Origin: Isoetes taiwanensis
Taxonomy: Eukaryota; Streptophyta; Lycopodiopsida; Isoetales; Isoetaceae
Assembly (NCBI GenBank): GCA_021234155.1
Contig: JAJEKV010000003.1
Span: 17,716,386-17,780,385 of the forward strand
Reading direction: 5' to 3'
Length of the DNA: 64,000 nucleotides
Below the pieces are notes generated by a model. The model saw nothing but the letters and a program-made list of their open reading frames with translations, searched no databases and was not told where the DNA came from. The number at the start of each line of letters is the position of its first letter. Within the stretch, counting starts at the first letter, position 1. The translations under genes and the position numbers were made by a program. Positions 24,207-34,858 of the stretch are shown in pieces.

Positions 24207-24614
24207 TTGGGTAAATGTAGTGCTTTGAGTAAACGTGCAATTATTTGTCTTCTTTTTCAGATGAGAAACGATACCGTGCACTGGCGAATTGGTGTCTTAG
24301 TAGCAAAGGAACTCACATGTGTTGGAATATGTAATGGAACCCGTTTTAGGGTCTACAAATCATTCCTTCCTGAGGCGGTATCTTATTCCATCATACGAGT
24401 CTACCTTCGGGATGAGTTGTCTCACATGCTTGATAGTCGTGAGACGTCGTGGGCAGTTCGAATCAATGATTCGCCCGTGCATTTCACTTTTACCCCAGCT
24501 AAGATGTTATCTGTCGGAGAAGTGAAGATATCACGGGAGTATCCAACAAAGTACAATATTAGGCCCTTGGTGATGTGCGCCATATGGAGATGTATATTTA
24601 GAGTTCCATCATGA
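24207..24614 (+). CDS. second unidentified ORF near the Helitron 3' end
   Basis: 135 codons, partly continuing the preceding ORF in mood (MRNDTVHWRIGVLVAKELTC, SHMLDSRETSWAVRINDSPV). Its 3' part is repeated almost unchanged in the second Helitron copy at 29392-29470, so the sequence is part of the element. Function unknown. Confidence 0.35.
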   Translation: MGKCSALSKRAIICLLFQMRNDTVHWRIGVLVAKELTCVGICNGTRFRVYKSFLPEAVSYSIIRVYLRDELSHMLDSRETSWAVRINDSPVHFTFTPAKMLSVGEVKISREYPTKYNIRPLVMCAIWRCIFRVPS

Positions 24615-24958
24615 ACTAAAGTACGTCAATGAGCTAGGACAAAATTTTGTGTTTTGTATTTTTGTACCTATTTTTTGTTCGTGTACTTAACTACTTCTAA
24701 GGGTGACATTTTGAGCATAAGTTCTGGATCCAGCTTTCCAAAATTTTGTTTTTTTTTAGGGTTAGATTTAACACATTTGTTACAAAGCATTATTTTCTCT
24801 GTTGAAATTGATAAACGCAAAGTTAATAGATTGATGACACTGTCATTAGACAAATTTCAATAACAAAAAAAATTACAAAAGCAAATATTGTCTGATCTTG
24901 CCTATATCAACGTGTATGGACGTTAAAGGCCGAGTAAAAACACATGCCCAGGACATTA

Positions 24959-24988
24959 GCCCGGCAACGCCGGGCACATGTTTACTAG
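24959..24988 (+). mobile_element. Helitron 3' terminus (hairpin plus CTAG)
   Basis: GCCCGGC-AAC-GCCGGGC hairpin (24959-24975), ten bases, then CTAG (24985-24988) followed by T. This is the Helitron signature: a GC-rich hairpin just inside a CTRR end inserted before T. It closes the helicase-bearing element on its left. The 5' TC end is not identified. Confidence 0.88.
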
Positions 24989-27900
24989 TTACTTCTTCTA
25001 AAATGTGGCTTTCCGGCAGTGCTAACCACGGCGCTTACGCTTTTCCCGGCGGAGGTTACGCCGATTTCTTTATTTTCCGACCAATTTTTCGTACATACAT
25101 TTCTTCACTCGAATTTTTACTCCAGGGGAGGGGATGGAAGGCGTTTTTTTTCCAGCAGCTAACATCATGGGGAGATGATCCCCTCCACCGGCCACGATTA
25201 AGGCAATGGAGTTTAAATTTGAAAGCTTTTGGGGCTCTAAACGAAGTTTAGTTTGTTCATCAGGGATTTCCCAGTTTTCGCCACAAGCAGGTCAGTATGT
25301 TTCCTCCTCCGGCTCCATCGTGGGTTTGAAGATAAGATTTAACTTACCTCTCTCAGTTTTTGCAGCTGAAGAGCATTCGGCTACACAAAGAAACGCCAAG
25401 GTAAATTTTTCCTCTGTTTTCTATGTTTGTTTTGAGTTTTCATTCCAGAGTGCAGCCAGCGAGTTCGGCAAAGGATATTTCATATATGACGCCCTTCCTT
25501 CCACGCCCATTTCTTCAAAACCCTTTAAAAGCTTAAAAATCCCGCTGTTGAAGACACGAAATGCAGATATTCATTGTTTGTTTCGTCTGTTTTGTTTCAT
25601 CTATTGGAATCACTCCTGCCCAGAAAATCTTGCTAAATTCTGCCCCACTACAATGGCTAAGTTGTGCCCTTCCTGCTAAGTTCTGTCCTTGCATCAGATG
25701 CATGCTCTGTTAGGTTAAATGCTCTAATGCATGCTCTAATGCTGTGCAAGCATCCTGCAGCGTTGAAGTTGAGGCCGCCTTTGCAGTTGCAACCACAGCC
25801 ACAAAGGTAACTAAATCTTCTTTTATCTGATGTTTTTGGTAATCCGATTATTTTTCCAGATAGGTAATCTGGCAGGTTATAGATAGGTAATCCGACAGGT
25901 TATGGATGGATAACTTTGGCATGTGCTTGCAATTGGTTGCATGAGATTTAGGAAAGGGTAACAGATACGCTGTGAATATGCAAAACAAATGTAAATGCAG
26001 GGGAAGAGAAGCTGTAGATGGATCCAGATTGAAATGTTACAACAAAAGCACCAAGAAGAAGGCCATTATTTCGTCAAAGCCAAGGACATGCACGTAGATA
26101 TGAGATTAGAGTTTGGGCTTGACGGATTTCCCACAGGGGATTTGTGCTTGCTAAAATTGTGGAGCTTGTGGGCTTACTACAAGACGAATTCTTAGAGATC
26201 TTTAGTAGGTAACCATGTCGTGTTTTTTTTTCTTGGTGAGCAAGCAATAATCTAAACGTCAACATGTTTGCTATTCAGGATTCATGAATTTTGCTATGCC
26301 GTCTTCTTTCATCTTTTTATTTGATATAGCATGTTATTGTAAAATTTCTTATTTAACTTTAGTTTATCACTATCTTATGCATCTTTGCTGTCGCAAGTTA
26401 CATCTTTACATGGCAGGGGATCAAGCTTCAAATTTCCAAATTGGTTCAAGAACTTATATGAGAGGATGCCACGTTGTAGGTAGGTTAGTTTTGTTTGCTG
26501 AAGGTAAAAGGTTTTACCATGAACGTATGAGTTTCTGATCTGTAACATGTTTTTTTTCTACAGCAGATTATACTTGCTTTCCTTGAAGGTAATTCTAATG
26601 AAGGAACTAAAGGCCAGTCATATTTATTCTGGCCTCATAGAAAGATATGTTGCTATACAGTCTGGCATGTAAATGTTCATGCATTTGCAGCACAAATGCA
26701 TAAAACATGTCAGATGATATTTCTAACTGGATTTTTCAGTGGATTTTGAGATTTGCTGGAGATTTCAGTGGGTTTGCTGGAGATGCAAAATGTTGCTCGA
26801 AACCTTATGGTATCAGGGTTGTGCTTACAATCATCCCAACCCAGGTTTTGCAGATTGCTATAGCTGCTCAACATGCTTTGATTAGAAAATGAAAGCTTTA
26901 AAAAGCTTAGTGAATTGTTGCAAGATCTGGAGCCGGTTTTACAGGAGCTACAAAAGGAGGACATGCACCAGGGATTCTTTGTGTAAACTTGAAATTGACC
27001 TTTTTTGTTCTGAAGAGTTTTAGATTTGACCTTGATTGATTGTGTGTAAGTTTTGCAAGGACCTACACAAAAGTGCCATACTTTGCTCTAAAACATTCAG
27101 TTTTTTTATTTATTTAACGTCTGCAAATTTGATTCCTGACATGGTAACCTTTTAATGACATTTTTTAACATGGTTTTTTATTTTCACATGCTTTTTTGTC
27201 AACTATTATCCATAATGCATCATTTGATTTTGTTTTATACCTGCAACATTTTAAAGTTAGATATAGCTTCTTGGGGTTCCGTAAAGAGAATTTGTTTGTA
27301 ACATGTTAAACAATGGCTGCATTATACTGATAGCGCTAGAGTGCATTATTATTTTAAAAATTCTAAAGGTAGAAAGACATGACTCTTTCTTAGCGACAAC
27401 TTTGTAATAAATTATTTGCCTTTTAAAGGTTGCATTCTAAAGACCAACTCCAGACTTAGACATTCTATTTGTTACAATGTTCCTATTTCTATGCAATTTG
27501 ATTTAAATTGATGTTATTTGGCGACTTCTCTTTTCGTGCAAAACTCACACTAAAAACACAGTATTCCCAACATAAAGGAACTACAAACTCTATAAACAAG
27601 AATGTTAATATACATTTAAGCAATCATTCCTAGGATGGGTCCTATGACAACATATATGTCGGCCGAAGTGAAGTGGTGTTCTCATTGAGCTTTGTAAAAT
27701 CATTGAGTACACATTGATTCCCCTACTGGGGTAGAACTTTTGAAAGAACTTGAAATTTGAGTGCTCCGAAACTAGACAATCATCGAGAGCACGAAGAAAC
27801 TAGGGAATACAAGATAAAAAGATGATTTATCTGCCGCTTGGTCTATACAAAGGTGAGAAAACTGACGATCGCTTCTCATCGGGATGAAAAACCTCGTCTT

Positions 27901-28130
27901 TTCGAGTTTTCGAGGAAAACCCTAATGGAAACAGTCGCCAACGCCCTCGAAGGATGTCGCTGGCATACGTCCGCTGAGAAGTGAGTTAATAGACCACATG
28001 ATGGCGCTGACAACTGAGAGACCTGCAAGAAACTGACCTGCAATGAAAAGTTTAAAAAGGGGGATGACCCGTTACGAAGTCAGAAGCTTCAGGAATAGGC
28101 ACATGCCAAAGCGCAAAAATCAAGAATATA
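24989..28130. other. region with splice-like blocks, no identified gene
   Basis: Short open blocks bounded by plausible splice sites occur: MEFKFESFWGSKR at 25206, VEVEAAFAVATTATK at about 25760-25807 ending in a GTAACT donor, and GKRSCRWIQIEMLQQKHQEE after an acceptor near 26000. They may be exons of an unrecognised gene or captured fragments. From 26900 to 28130 I see AT-rich sequence only. Confidence 0.3.
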
Positions 28131-28136
28131 ATAGCA

Positions 28137-28454
28137 CTCGGAGGCTCCAGGGCCACGCCGAGGAAGGAAAAACAGCCGACTAATCGGGAACTATCCGCGG
28201 AAAAAAACCATCGCATGAACAAACATCCGATTAGTGCTGCCTCGGAGGCTATAGCGCCACGCCGAGGAGAAAATAAATAAATACTTTCTCGGAGGCTACA
28301 ACGCCACGCCGAGAAAAAGAAAACCATGCAAACAAAGTTGTCGACCCACGAGCCACAAAGTAGACGTAACAACACGCTGTGGAAATGAATAATAAATACC
28401 GCTCGAGAGAAAAATGAACAAGAATTAAGTCACCGAGGCTACATCTATGCCGAG
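28137..28454. repeat. four dispersed CTCGGAGGCT...GCCGAG mini-hairpins
   Basis: Units at 28137-28163, 28241-28267, 28288-28313 and 28432-28454 share CTCGGAGGCTnnnnnnGCCACGCCGAGG or a decayed form. Each can fold through CTCGG/CCGAG. The sequence between units is not conserved. Confidence 0.7.
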
Positions 28455-28798
28455 AAAGAGAGAGATCATAAGAATGAAATGATAAGAACATATGTATTAT
28501 AAAAAACATAAAATGGAAACCTGGAAGATTTAGAGGATGCAGAGCGACCCAAAAATATGGAAAGCAAAGACAGAGATGGTTAACGGACTGAAAAGGAAAA
28601 GAAATGGAAAGGGGTAATGGGAAAAGGAAAACACAGATACGGTCAGATGCAGACAAACTATCAAGGGAGGGAGGGTAAGGAACTGGCAAGATAAAGGAGA
28701 AGGAAAAAACTAGCTCAAGAGAATGCCGATGACGAAAAAATGAAAAGAGGCTGAATAAATAGGGAGTGCGAAACAGGGCGTCCCCATCCAAGGAATGT

Positions 28799-28826
28799 CG
28801 GTTCTATTGCTATCGCAATAGAACCG
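28799..28826. repeat. perfect 12-bp hairpin with tetraloop
   Basis: CGGTTCTATTGC at 28799-28810 pairs exactly with 28815-28826 around TATC. Role unknown. Confidence 0.85.
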
Positions 28827-29391
28827 TGGCATTGTATTTTTGAACCTAGAGGTTATATCAGTTATTTTGCATAGTCGAGAATCTATGCAACAACTGAAGG
28901 TCCATTTTCCTTAAACCTTAGGTATAAAGGACCACCTTATGCTATAGGCACAACCTTAGACTACCAAAAGTAGATATTTGAACAGTCTCAAGGAAAATAA
29001 GTTCCATTGGGCATTATGGTATCATTCTCAGGTCTGGGAGGAAAAGTGAAGGCAATGCGATAAAGAGAATGTTGAAGCACCGAGTTCGACAACTCTTACC
29101 AAAATATTGTTGAATGCGCCTTCCATGTCTAAATTATTCTATCTTAAAATAATGGGCATGGTTACAACAACATTTAAAATGTCCATGCGTGGTTAGAAGT
29201 CAATGCGTGCATGTCATATGATAATGAGGTTATTTCATGGGTAATTGATAATTGCCAATTAAGACACATGTGGACGTTAATGGCTAAGTAAAAACACATG
29301 GCAGGGCATTAACCCGACAATGCTACTTGATAGCTTTAGCTTTACTCTCAGCTACTGAACTGCCCTTCATCAACTTCTATCACAGTAGCAT

Positions 29392-29838
29392 CCAACAAAG
29401 TACAATATTAGGCCCTTGGTGATGTGCGCCATGTGGAGATGTATATTTAGAGTTCCATCATGAACTAAAATACATCAATGAGTTAGGACAAGATTTTGTG
29501 TTTTATATATTTTTGTACTTATTTCTTATTGATGTACTTAATTACTTCTAAGAGTGACATTTTCAGCATCAATTTTGGATTTGTCTTCCAGATTTTTGTC
29601 TTCAGAGATAGATTTAACTGTCTCCTACATTCCTTATAAAGCATTGTTTTCTCTACTGAAATCTATGAACGCAAATGCTACTGGCATTATACTATTTCAA
29701 TAACAAAAATAATTACAAAAGCAAATAACAAAGTTTTACATATGGACGTTTGAGGCAGATATTTACTAGGGTGTTAAAGGCCAGGTAAAAACACGAGCCA
29801 GGACATTAGCCCGGCAACGCCGGGCACACGTTTACTAG
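29392..29838 (+). mobile_element. second copy of the Helitron 3' end
   Basis: About 450 bp matching 24530-24988, including the CCATCATGAACTAAA block, the GCCCGGC-AAC-GCCGGGC hairpin (29809-29825) and CTAG (29835-29838) followed by T. It is a non-autonomous relative or truncated copy. Another, decayed terminus-like sequence lies just upstream (29270-29325). Confidence 0.85.
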
Positions 29839-30194
29839 TCTTATTTATTTAAGGGGGTGGTCCCTTCAACCACATAACTTATTTCTTAAACACTAATGTA
29901 TTCACTTCTACAGGCCAGTAGAGCGTACTGATAAGCTGCAGAAGCATCAAGGCCTCACTTCGTAGGCCAACTTGTGTTTTTGAAAAATAAAATAAAATTT
30001 GTGTTCAAAATGTACTTTTGAATGTGATCTCTTACTGTTTATGTTGAGGCAGGACTTCTTGTCCTGCTACCTTCAGATGTAACCCTTTGACGTTTTCAAT
30101 AAATTAAACTTGTCTTTGCCATAATTACTCTCCACTAACTCTAATGCTGAGGATAGCATTAATCCAGGGGAGGGGGAGGGGGGGGGGAATAGAA

Positions 30195-31703
30195 TGTGAC
30201 GTTCCAGGTATCTATACGGTATACGTATGCATACCATGACACGTCACCAGTACATAGTAGGCCTAAGGGCCCAAGTGGGGGTTCGCATATAATGGATTTT
30301 ATTAGCTATGCTAATAAAACCAATGGATAATTATGGATTATAGTGGCATAATTAACCTAATTACGCTATTATGGTCTAATTAACTAATTGTCACCAATGA
30401 GGGGGTGCCACCTGGCCCAAATCGATTGGCCAGGAGGGACTTACCATTTTGGGGCATGGAATAGGGGTCCTACCCCTCCCAATTCATCCCAAATTCGAAT
30501 TGGAAGTGAAGAGGAGCAGCAGCCAGCAGCTTACACCCATTTTTGCCAACACCTACCAACCAGCCTCGGACTATGGATGCGTACCGTGACCACGGCTCTA
30601 GCCAAGAGACTGCTTAGTCATTAGATAGCTTCTATTCCGCTGACACTTCTTTGAATAGATGGAATGATTAATTCTCTTTTGTATGTTGTTCTGGATACTT
30701 AGATGGTGTTTATATTCTTTCTTTCTGCTTCTTCCGTGTATTGGGAATTAAGGGAAGGGTAGAGACCTAAAAGCCTCTTAGCAGTAGCGATGTCTCTAGC
30801 TAGATCCCTTAATACCCAATAAATGCGGCCTGTGCACAAGAGCCAACCTGGTTGTGGATGCTATGATGTGGTTCAGCACCAGATAACGGGTATGAGGGTG
30901 AATCGGGGGTGGGGTCTTGCCTAGCGCGGCTACAGGACTCCTATAGTGTGCTAGGCTTATAGCCGGTCACTGTGTGTGGGTCGGGTATGGGTCTGACACT
31001 CTCTGGGCCGGAGGGCGAGAGTCTTTATGGCCGTCCTGGGCTCGAACGGGCTGGTGATCTAGCCTTTAGATTTAGAAGAGTAAGTCGGGTACAGATGCGG
31101 GGGTCGCTGATGCGGCACGTGTTCTCTAGCACACCCAGGGATCCGTCATGCTCGAGAAGGAGCGCCTCTCTGACCTGCCTCATCGGACCGGGGAGATGTA
31201 ACCCGGAGTAGTCCCGAAGGGTGATTCCTTGGGATTGCGTCTCCGGAGGGCTACAAGCACGTCATAGCATGATTCAACCTATCTGCCATTGTCTTATGCC
31301 AGCCAATGCCATGTTATATTTCCGTCTGTTGATATCTTGAGGCCCTGGCCGTCAGTTGACACCTTGGAGTCTGAGCCCAGGATAGTGCCTTGCCATGATG
31401 TTATTTCGTGTTATTATGGATGTATTGTCTTTTCCGTGATGATGTTGGATGGGCCACCCTTCGTGGTGGTATATTATTTTGCATGATGATTGTATGCTAA
31501 CGTATATGTATGCTTTCGCTGTATAGGATTTCCCATAAAGGACGTGGGACGAATGACACCTCCGTGTTCCTCGCCCGGACACTTGGCCATCCCAAGTGGT
31601 CCGAGTACGACGGAGGGCCTTTCCATGGTGATGTAGTCGCCATGGGCGGGGAATTCCCGTATTTATACGATGGGAGCATCGTATAGACTCTGGGAGCGTC
31701 ACA
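30195..31703 (+). mobile_element. isolated LTR related to the LTR at 48290
   Basis: Begins TGTGACGTTCCAG and ends GCGTCACA. Shared blocks in the same order as the 48290 LTR include the start, TGTATTGGGAA...TAGAG, CGGCCTGTG-ACAAG, CCTGGTTGTGG, CATCGGA-C-GGGGAGATG-AACCC and CCGTCAGT..GAGTCTGAGCC. No primer binding site follows, so it is a solo or 3' LTR. The 5-bp flanks (TAGAA, TTTTC) do not match. Short ORFs inside it are not genes. Confidence 0.82.
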
Positions 31704-32874
31704 TTTTCCTGATATTCCTGGGACAAATCATGGCCCTCCACAAACCACGGCCCTAGACATTTGGATAAACAAGCTCCTACATCATGAGCACAAGATCCAC
31801 ATATCCCTTATATTCTCTAGAGTATCTAGGAACATACCCTGCTTAGGCTGAGATTCTACTGGTGTCAATTGATGCGTGGAAGTTGAACATAGATCGATCA
31901 TGTTGGATGATTTAAAATCTCTCATGTTTTTTGTGATTCCACTAACATAAGTAATTTAGCATCAAATTTTGCTTCGGGAGAGGATGTGGATGTATAAACA
32001 GTCATACTTTTAGGGGATTCCTCTTGCCTTGTTGCAGCGGAATCAGTTAACACTCATCGGCATGAATCAGACCGCCGGAATAGATCTCCAGTTGAAGAAT
32101 TACCCTTTTCCAAGTCGAATCCCTACTTTCGGCTATGATATGTTTTGCAACATTTGATGCCACAAAAGTAATCACGGCTTTTGATACTGGAATATTAGCC
32201 TTAGTTTAGCCAACCCAGAAAGAGCGAAAAGTATAGGAATAATATTCATCAATGTCAATATCATACTCAATTCTGGAATGTAAATGGCAGGTCCAACCCT
32301 GTGTTGCCACGTGGAACCTTGAAGATCATTTTTTTTTTGTTTTGCTTGCAATTCTTAGACTTTGTACTTTATGTTACGTTTTTACTTGACAATCTATAAG
32401 TTTTTACCCTACATTCTTAAACTCAAAATCAAACTCAACATGTTAAATAGAAATTTCAAAACTAGTTTACAATCACAAGTTTACATCAAATAAGAGACAA
32501 TGGAGTCAAATAAAAACTGTGTTAATCAACAATTGATACAACAATTTTGAACACAGAAAACCAGTTCTGGAGCTAATTGTTTGTCATCTGCTACATGAAA
32601 TCGTCGAAAAACTACTGACATATGTGGCATCTGCTGCACCACCCAACACAATATAAAAATGACATGCATGTAATAATAAAAAAAAAAAAGCATTTGCATT
32701 AGGAAATTGAAAAAGTAGCTAATATATTATTACGAAATTTTTTTAATCTAGGCAATAGTGGCCATTATATTGTAGGAAGCTATGTCCATATCCAGAATGC
32801 CTAGAGAAGAAGAAATGTAGCTTTAAAGCTAAATATTAGGCTATTTCTAGCCATCTCTGTAATGAATCCAAGTC
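31704..32874. other. unassigned sequence
   Basis: AT-rich interspersed DNA with no recognised gene or element domain. Confidence 0.35.
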
Positions 32875-33907
32875 AAGAATCAAGACAACTCTTCTGGTCT
32901 CTTCTGTACATCCATTGACGCAACGTCGGTGGCGAGCAGCAGGTGTGCTCGCAGTATCTGCATGGTATAATGAGACAAGATTGTTGACGTGGAATGAGTT
33001 CAAATTGAAGTTCCTTCTCCTTCGTTGGGACCGGGCCATTTGGGAAAAAGTAGCTGCTACACTTCCTCCACACCCACAAGACGTGGCTCCCCAGCTCTAG
33101 GTGGTTCATGGCAGTGTTAAGGAGGAGCGCCTGGGCACTCGATGTATGTGGTCTTGCTTCATCCTGAGGTGTTGCCTCCATCGCCAAAGTGGCCTTTAGT
33201 TATCCCCGAGCCTCATCGTAAAGCAGTCTAGCGATGGGTGTGGGATAAATTGCTTCATCCTAAGCTGTCCATTTTATGGTGGCAAATCACTCATAGATGC
33301 CTACGGGTAAACACTGTTGTTCATCGATTTCGTCCAGAAGTCTCTGTGATCTGCCCTCTTTGCACGCAGAGGGATGAGACAATTGAGCACTGTTTTTTCT
33401 TGTGTCACCATGTTCGACTTGCTTGGCAGTGGCTTCTGAGTCTTTTCCGTGACTTGAATAGTCAGCAGGTCCTATTGTCAGTCTATCCTAGTTCTTGGGA
33501 CAAGTTGGCAAAGAGGGCTTTCCACTTAGCATCTGCTTGGATCATCTGGTCCATCTGGAAGAGACGAAATCTCCTCATCTTCAAGGGACAGCTCTTTTCA
33601 GATATGCAAGTGCTTAGCGATGCCCGTAGTCGCATTGTGAAGGCGTACAAGTGTTCTTCCTTAAAGGATGACATCAAAAGTGTCATTTGGGAGCAATATC
33701 TTCAGATTCACACCTACTCATAGCAAACAGTTGTGCTCATAGTGATATGTGTTCTCTGGTTTTCTATGTTATGTATGTGGTGGGTAGTGTTGCTCTAGTG
33801 GATATCTTCTCCACTGGGTTTTGAGTCCCCCATGTACTCTTTGTATTCTTTTGAGTAATAAAGGTCCACGTTCATCAAAAAAAAAAAAAAAAGAATCAAG
33901 ACAACTC
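32875..33907 (+). mobile_element. 5'-truncated L1-type LINE with poly(A) and perfect 17-bp target duplication
   Basis: AAGAATCAAGACAACTC occurs at 32875-32891 and again at 33891-33907. Between them is about 1 kb of L1 3' end. The ORF 33238-33723 encodes the zf-RVT-type region (LSILWWQITHRCLRVNTVVH, ICPLCTQRDETIEHCFFLCH, AFHLASAWIIWSIWKRRN, KAYKCSSL) with an intact stop, followed by a 3' UTR with AATAAAGG and a poly(A) run (33877-33890). The clean tail and duplication indicate a fairly recent insertion. Confidence 0.93.
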
Positions 33908-34218
33908 CACACGATTCAGCCAACAACAAGATAAGGGGTGCCATCCAACCATAGAATAAAAGCACCTCTGATTCAACTATCGAGCAGAGAGCCAGCATGA
34001 GAGAAGTGCTCATTTAGAGATGATCCCCCTTGAACATCCACCCCTCCCCCGCAAATTTTATATGCACAACTGGCTCCCCACCCTTTCCTCTCAAGACTTT
34101 TCACCAAAGGTTGCTTGGCTTCCACCTTATATGGTTCTTTGACCCCTTTTTAGACTGTGCCTCAGAATGCCTAAAAAAGCCTCAAGCGAGTGCAACAAAT
34201 CCTAGCTCTGAATTGTAA
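33908..34218 (+). repeat. dispersed repeat, copy matched at about 40913-41240
   Basis: AATCCAAGTCAAGAAT (left of the L1) and the sequence right of it (CCAACCATAGAA, CATGAGAGA, GATCCCCC, TTATATGCA, GCTCC) recur in order at 40913-41240. The older repeat was thus split here by the L1. No protein domain recognised; probably part of an LTR or other element. Confidence 0.62.
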
Positions 34219-34858
34219 CAGCCCACCGGGATAGAAGACAAGTGTCCTCAGTTGTCATTCCTAATGCTAGGAAATAAATCATACGACTTTGATTAAGAAT
34301 GATATCTCTAAGTTACAAGAGCTTACAACATAAAATGCAAAGGAAAGTGAGTGAACTCGCCACCCATCACCTTTGCCCTTTGCCTTTCTCCCATTGTCTT
34401 TTGGCCAAAAGCTGACGCACAAAGATCAATATATATTTGGGGTCATGACTCCCAACATATACGGCCTGGCCATCTGCCTACTTCCTGATGTCACGTCCTC
34501 TTTGGACTCTTGCCTATTCAAGCAATAGGGTACACTACCAGTATTAACCTTGCTAATACCTCTTAGGGCGATAGGCTCCTCCCAAGGCTGAGCATCATGC
34601 TCAAGTCTAGTTGGCCCTCGACCTACTGATTGGAGATTTGTCTACACGGATCCTAGTATCTGTTGCTTAGCCAGATTCTAGCTCCATATAATCTGCGTAA
34701 CAACCCACCGGGGTAGGAGACAATTGTCGGCAATTCTCAAAACGTCCCTTAGTTCCTAAAGGTCCACACTTTTATCTCTTTGGTTTTCTTCCTTAGCACC
34801 ACCTCGCTTATCCCTATTAGAACGTGGCATTTTGCCACCTTTGGTACAGTCCCGAGCT
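34219..34858. other. unassigned repeat-like sequence
   Basis: A phrase close to GTAACAGCCCACCGGGATAG appears at 34217 and 34699, each followed by AGACAA. This suggests remnants of an LTR-like repeat. No gene seen. Confidence 0.4.

Noticed and set aside
28249-28791. 180-codon minus-strand ORF rich in Phe/Ser/Leu
   Set aside because: Low-complexity reading of purine-rich DNA with mini-hairpins; no start context or domain.
31352-31741. 129-codon minus-strand ORF
   Set aside because: Lies within the isolated LTR; no domain.
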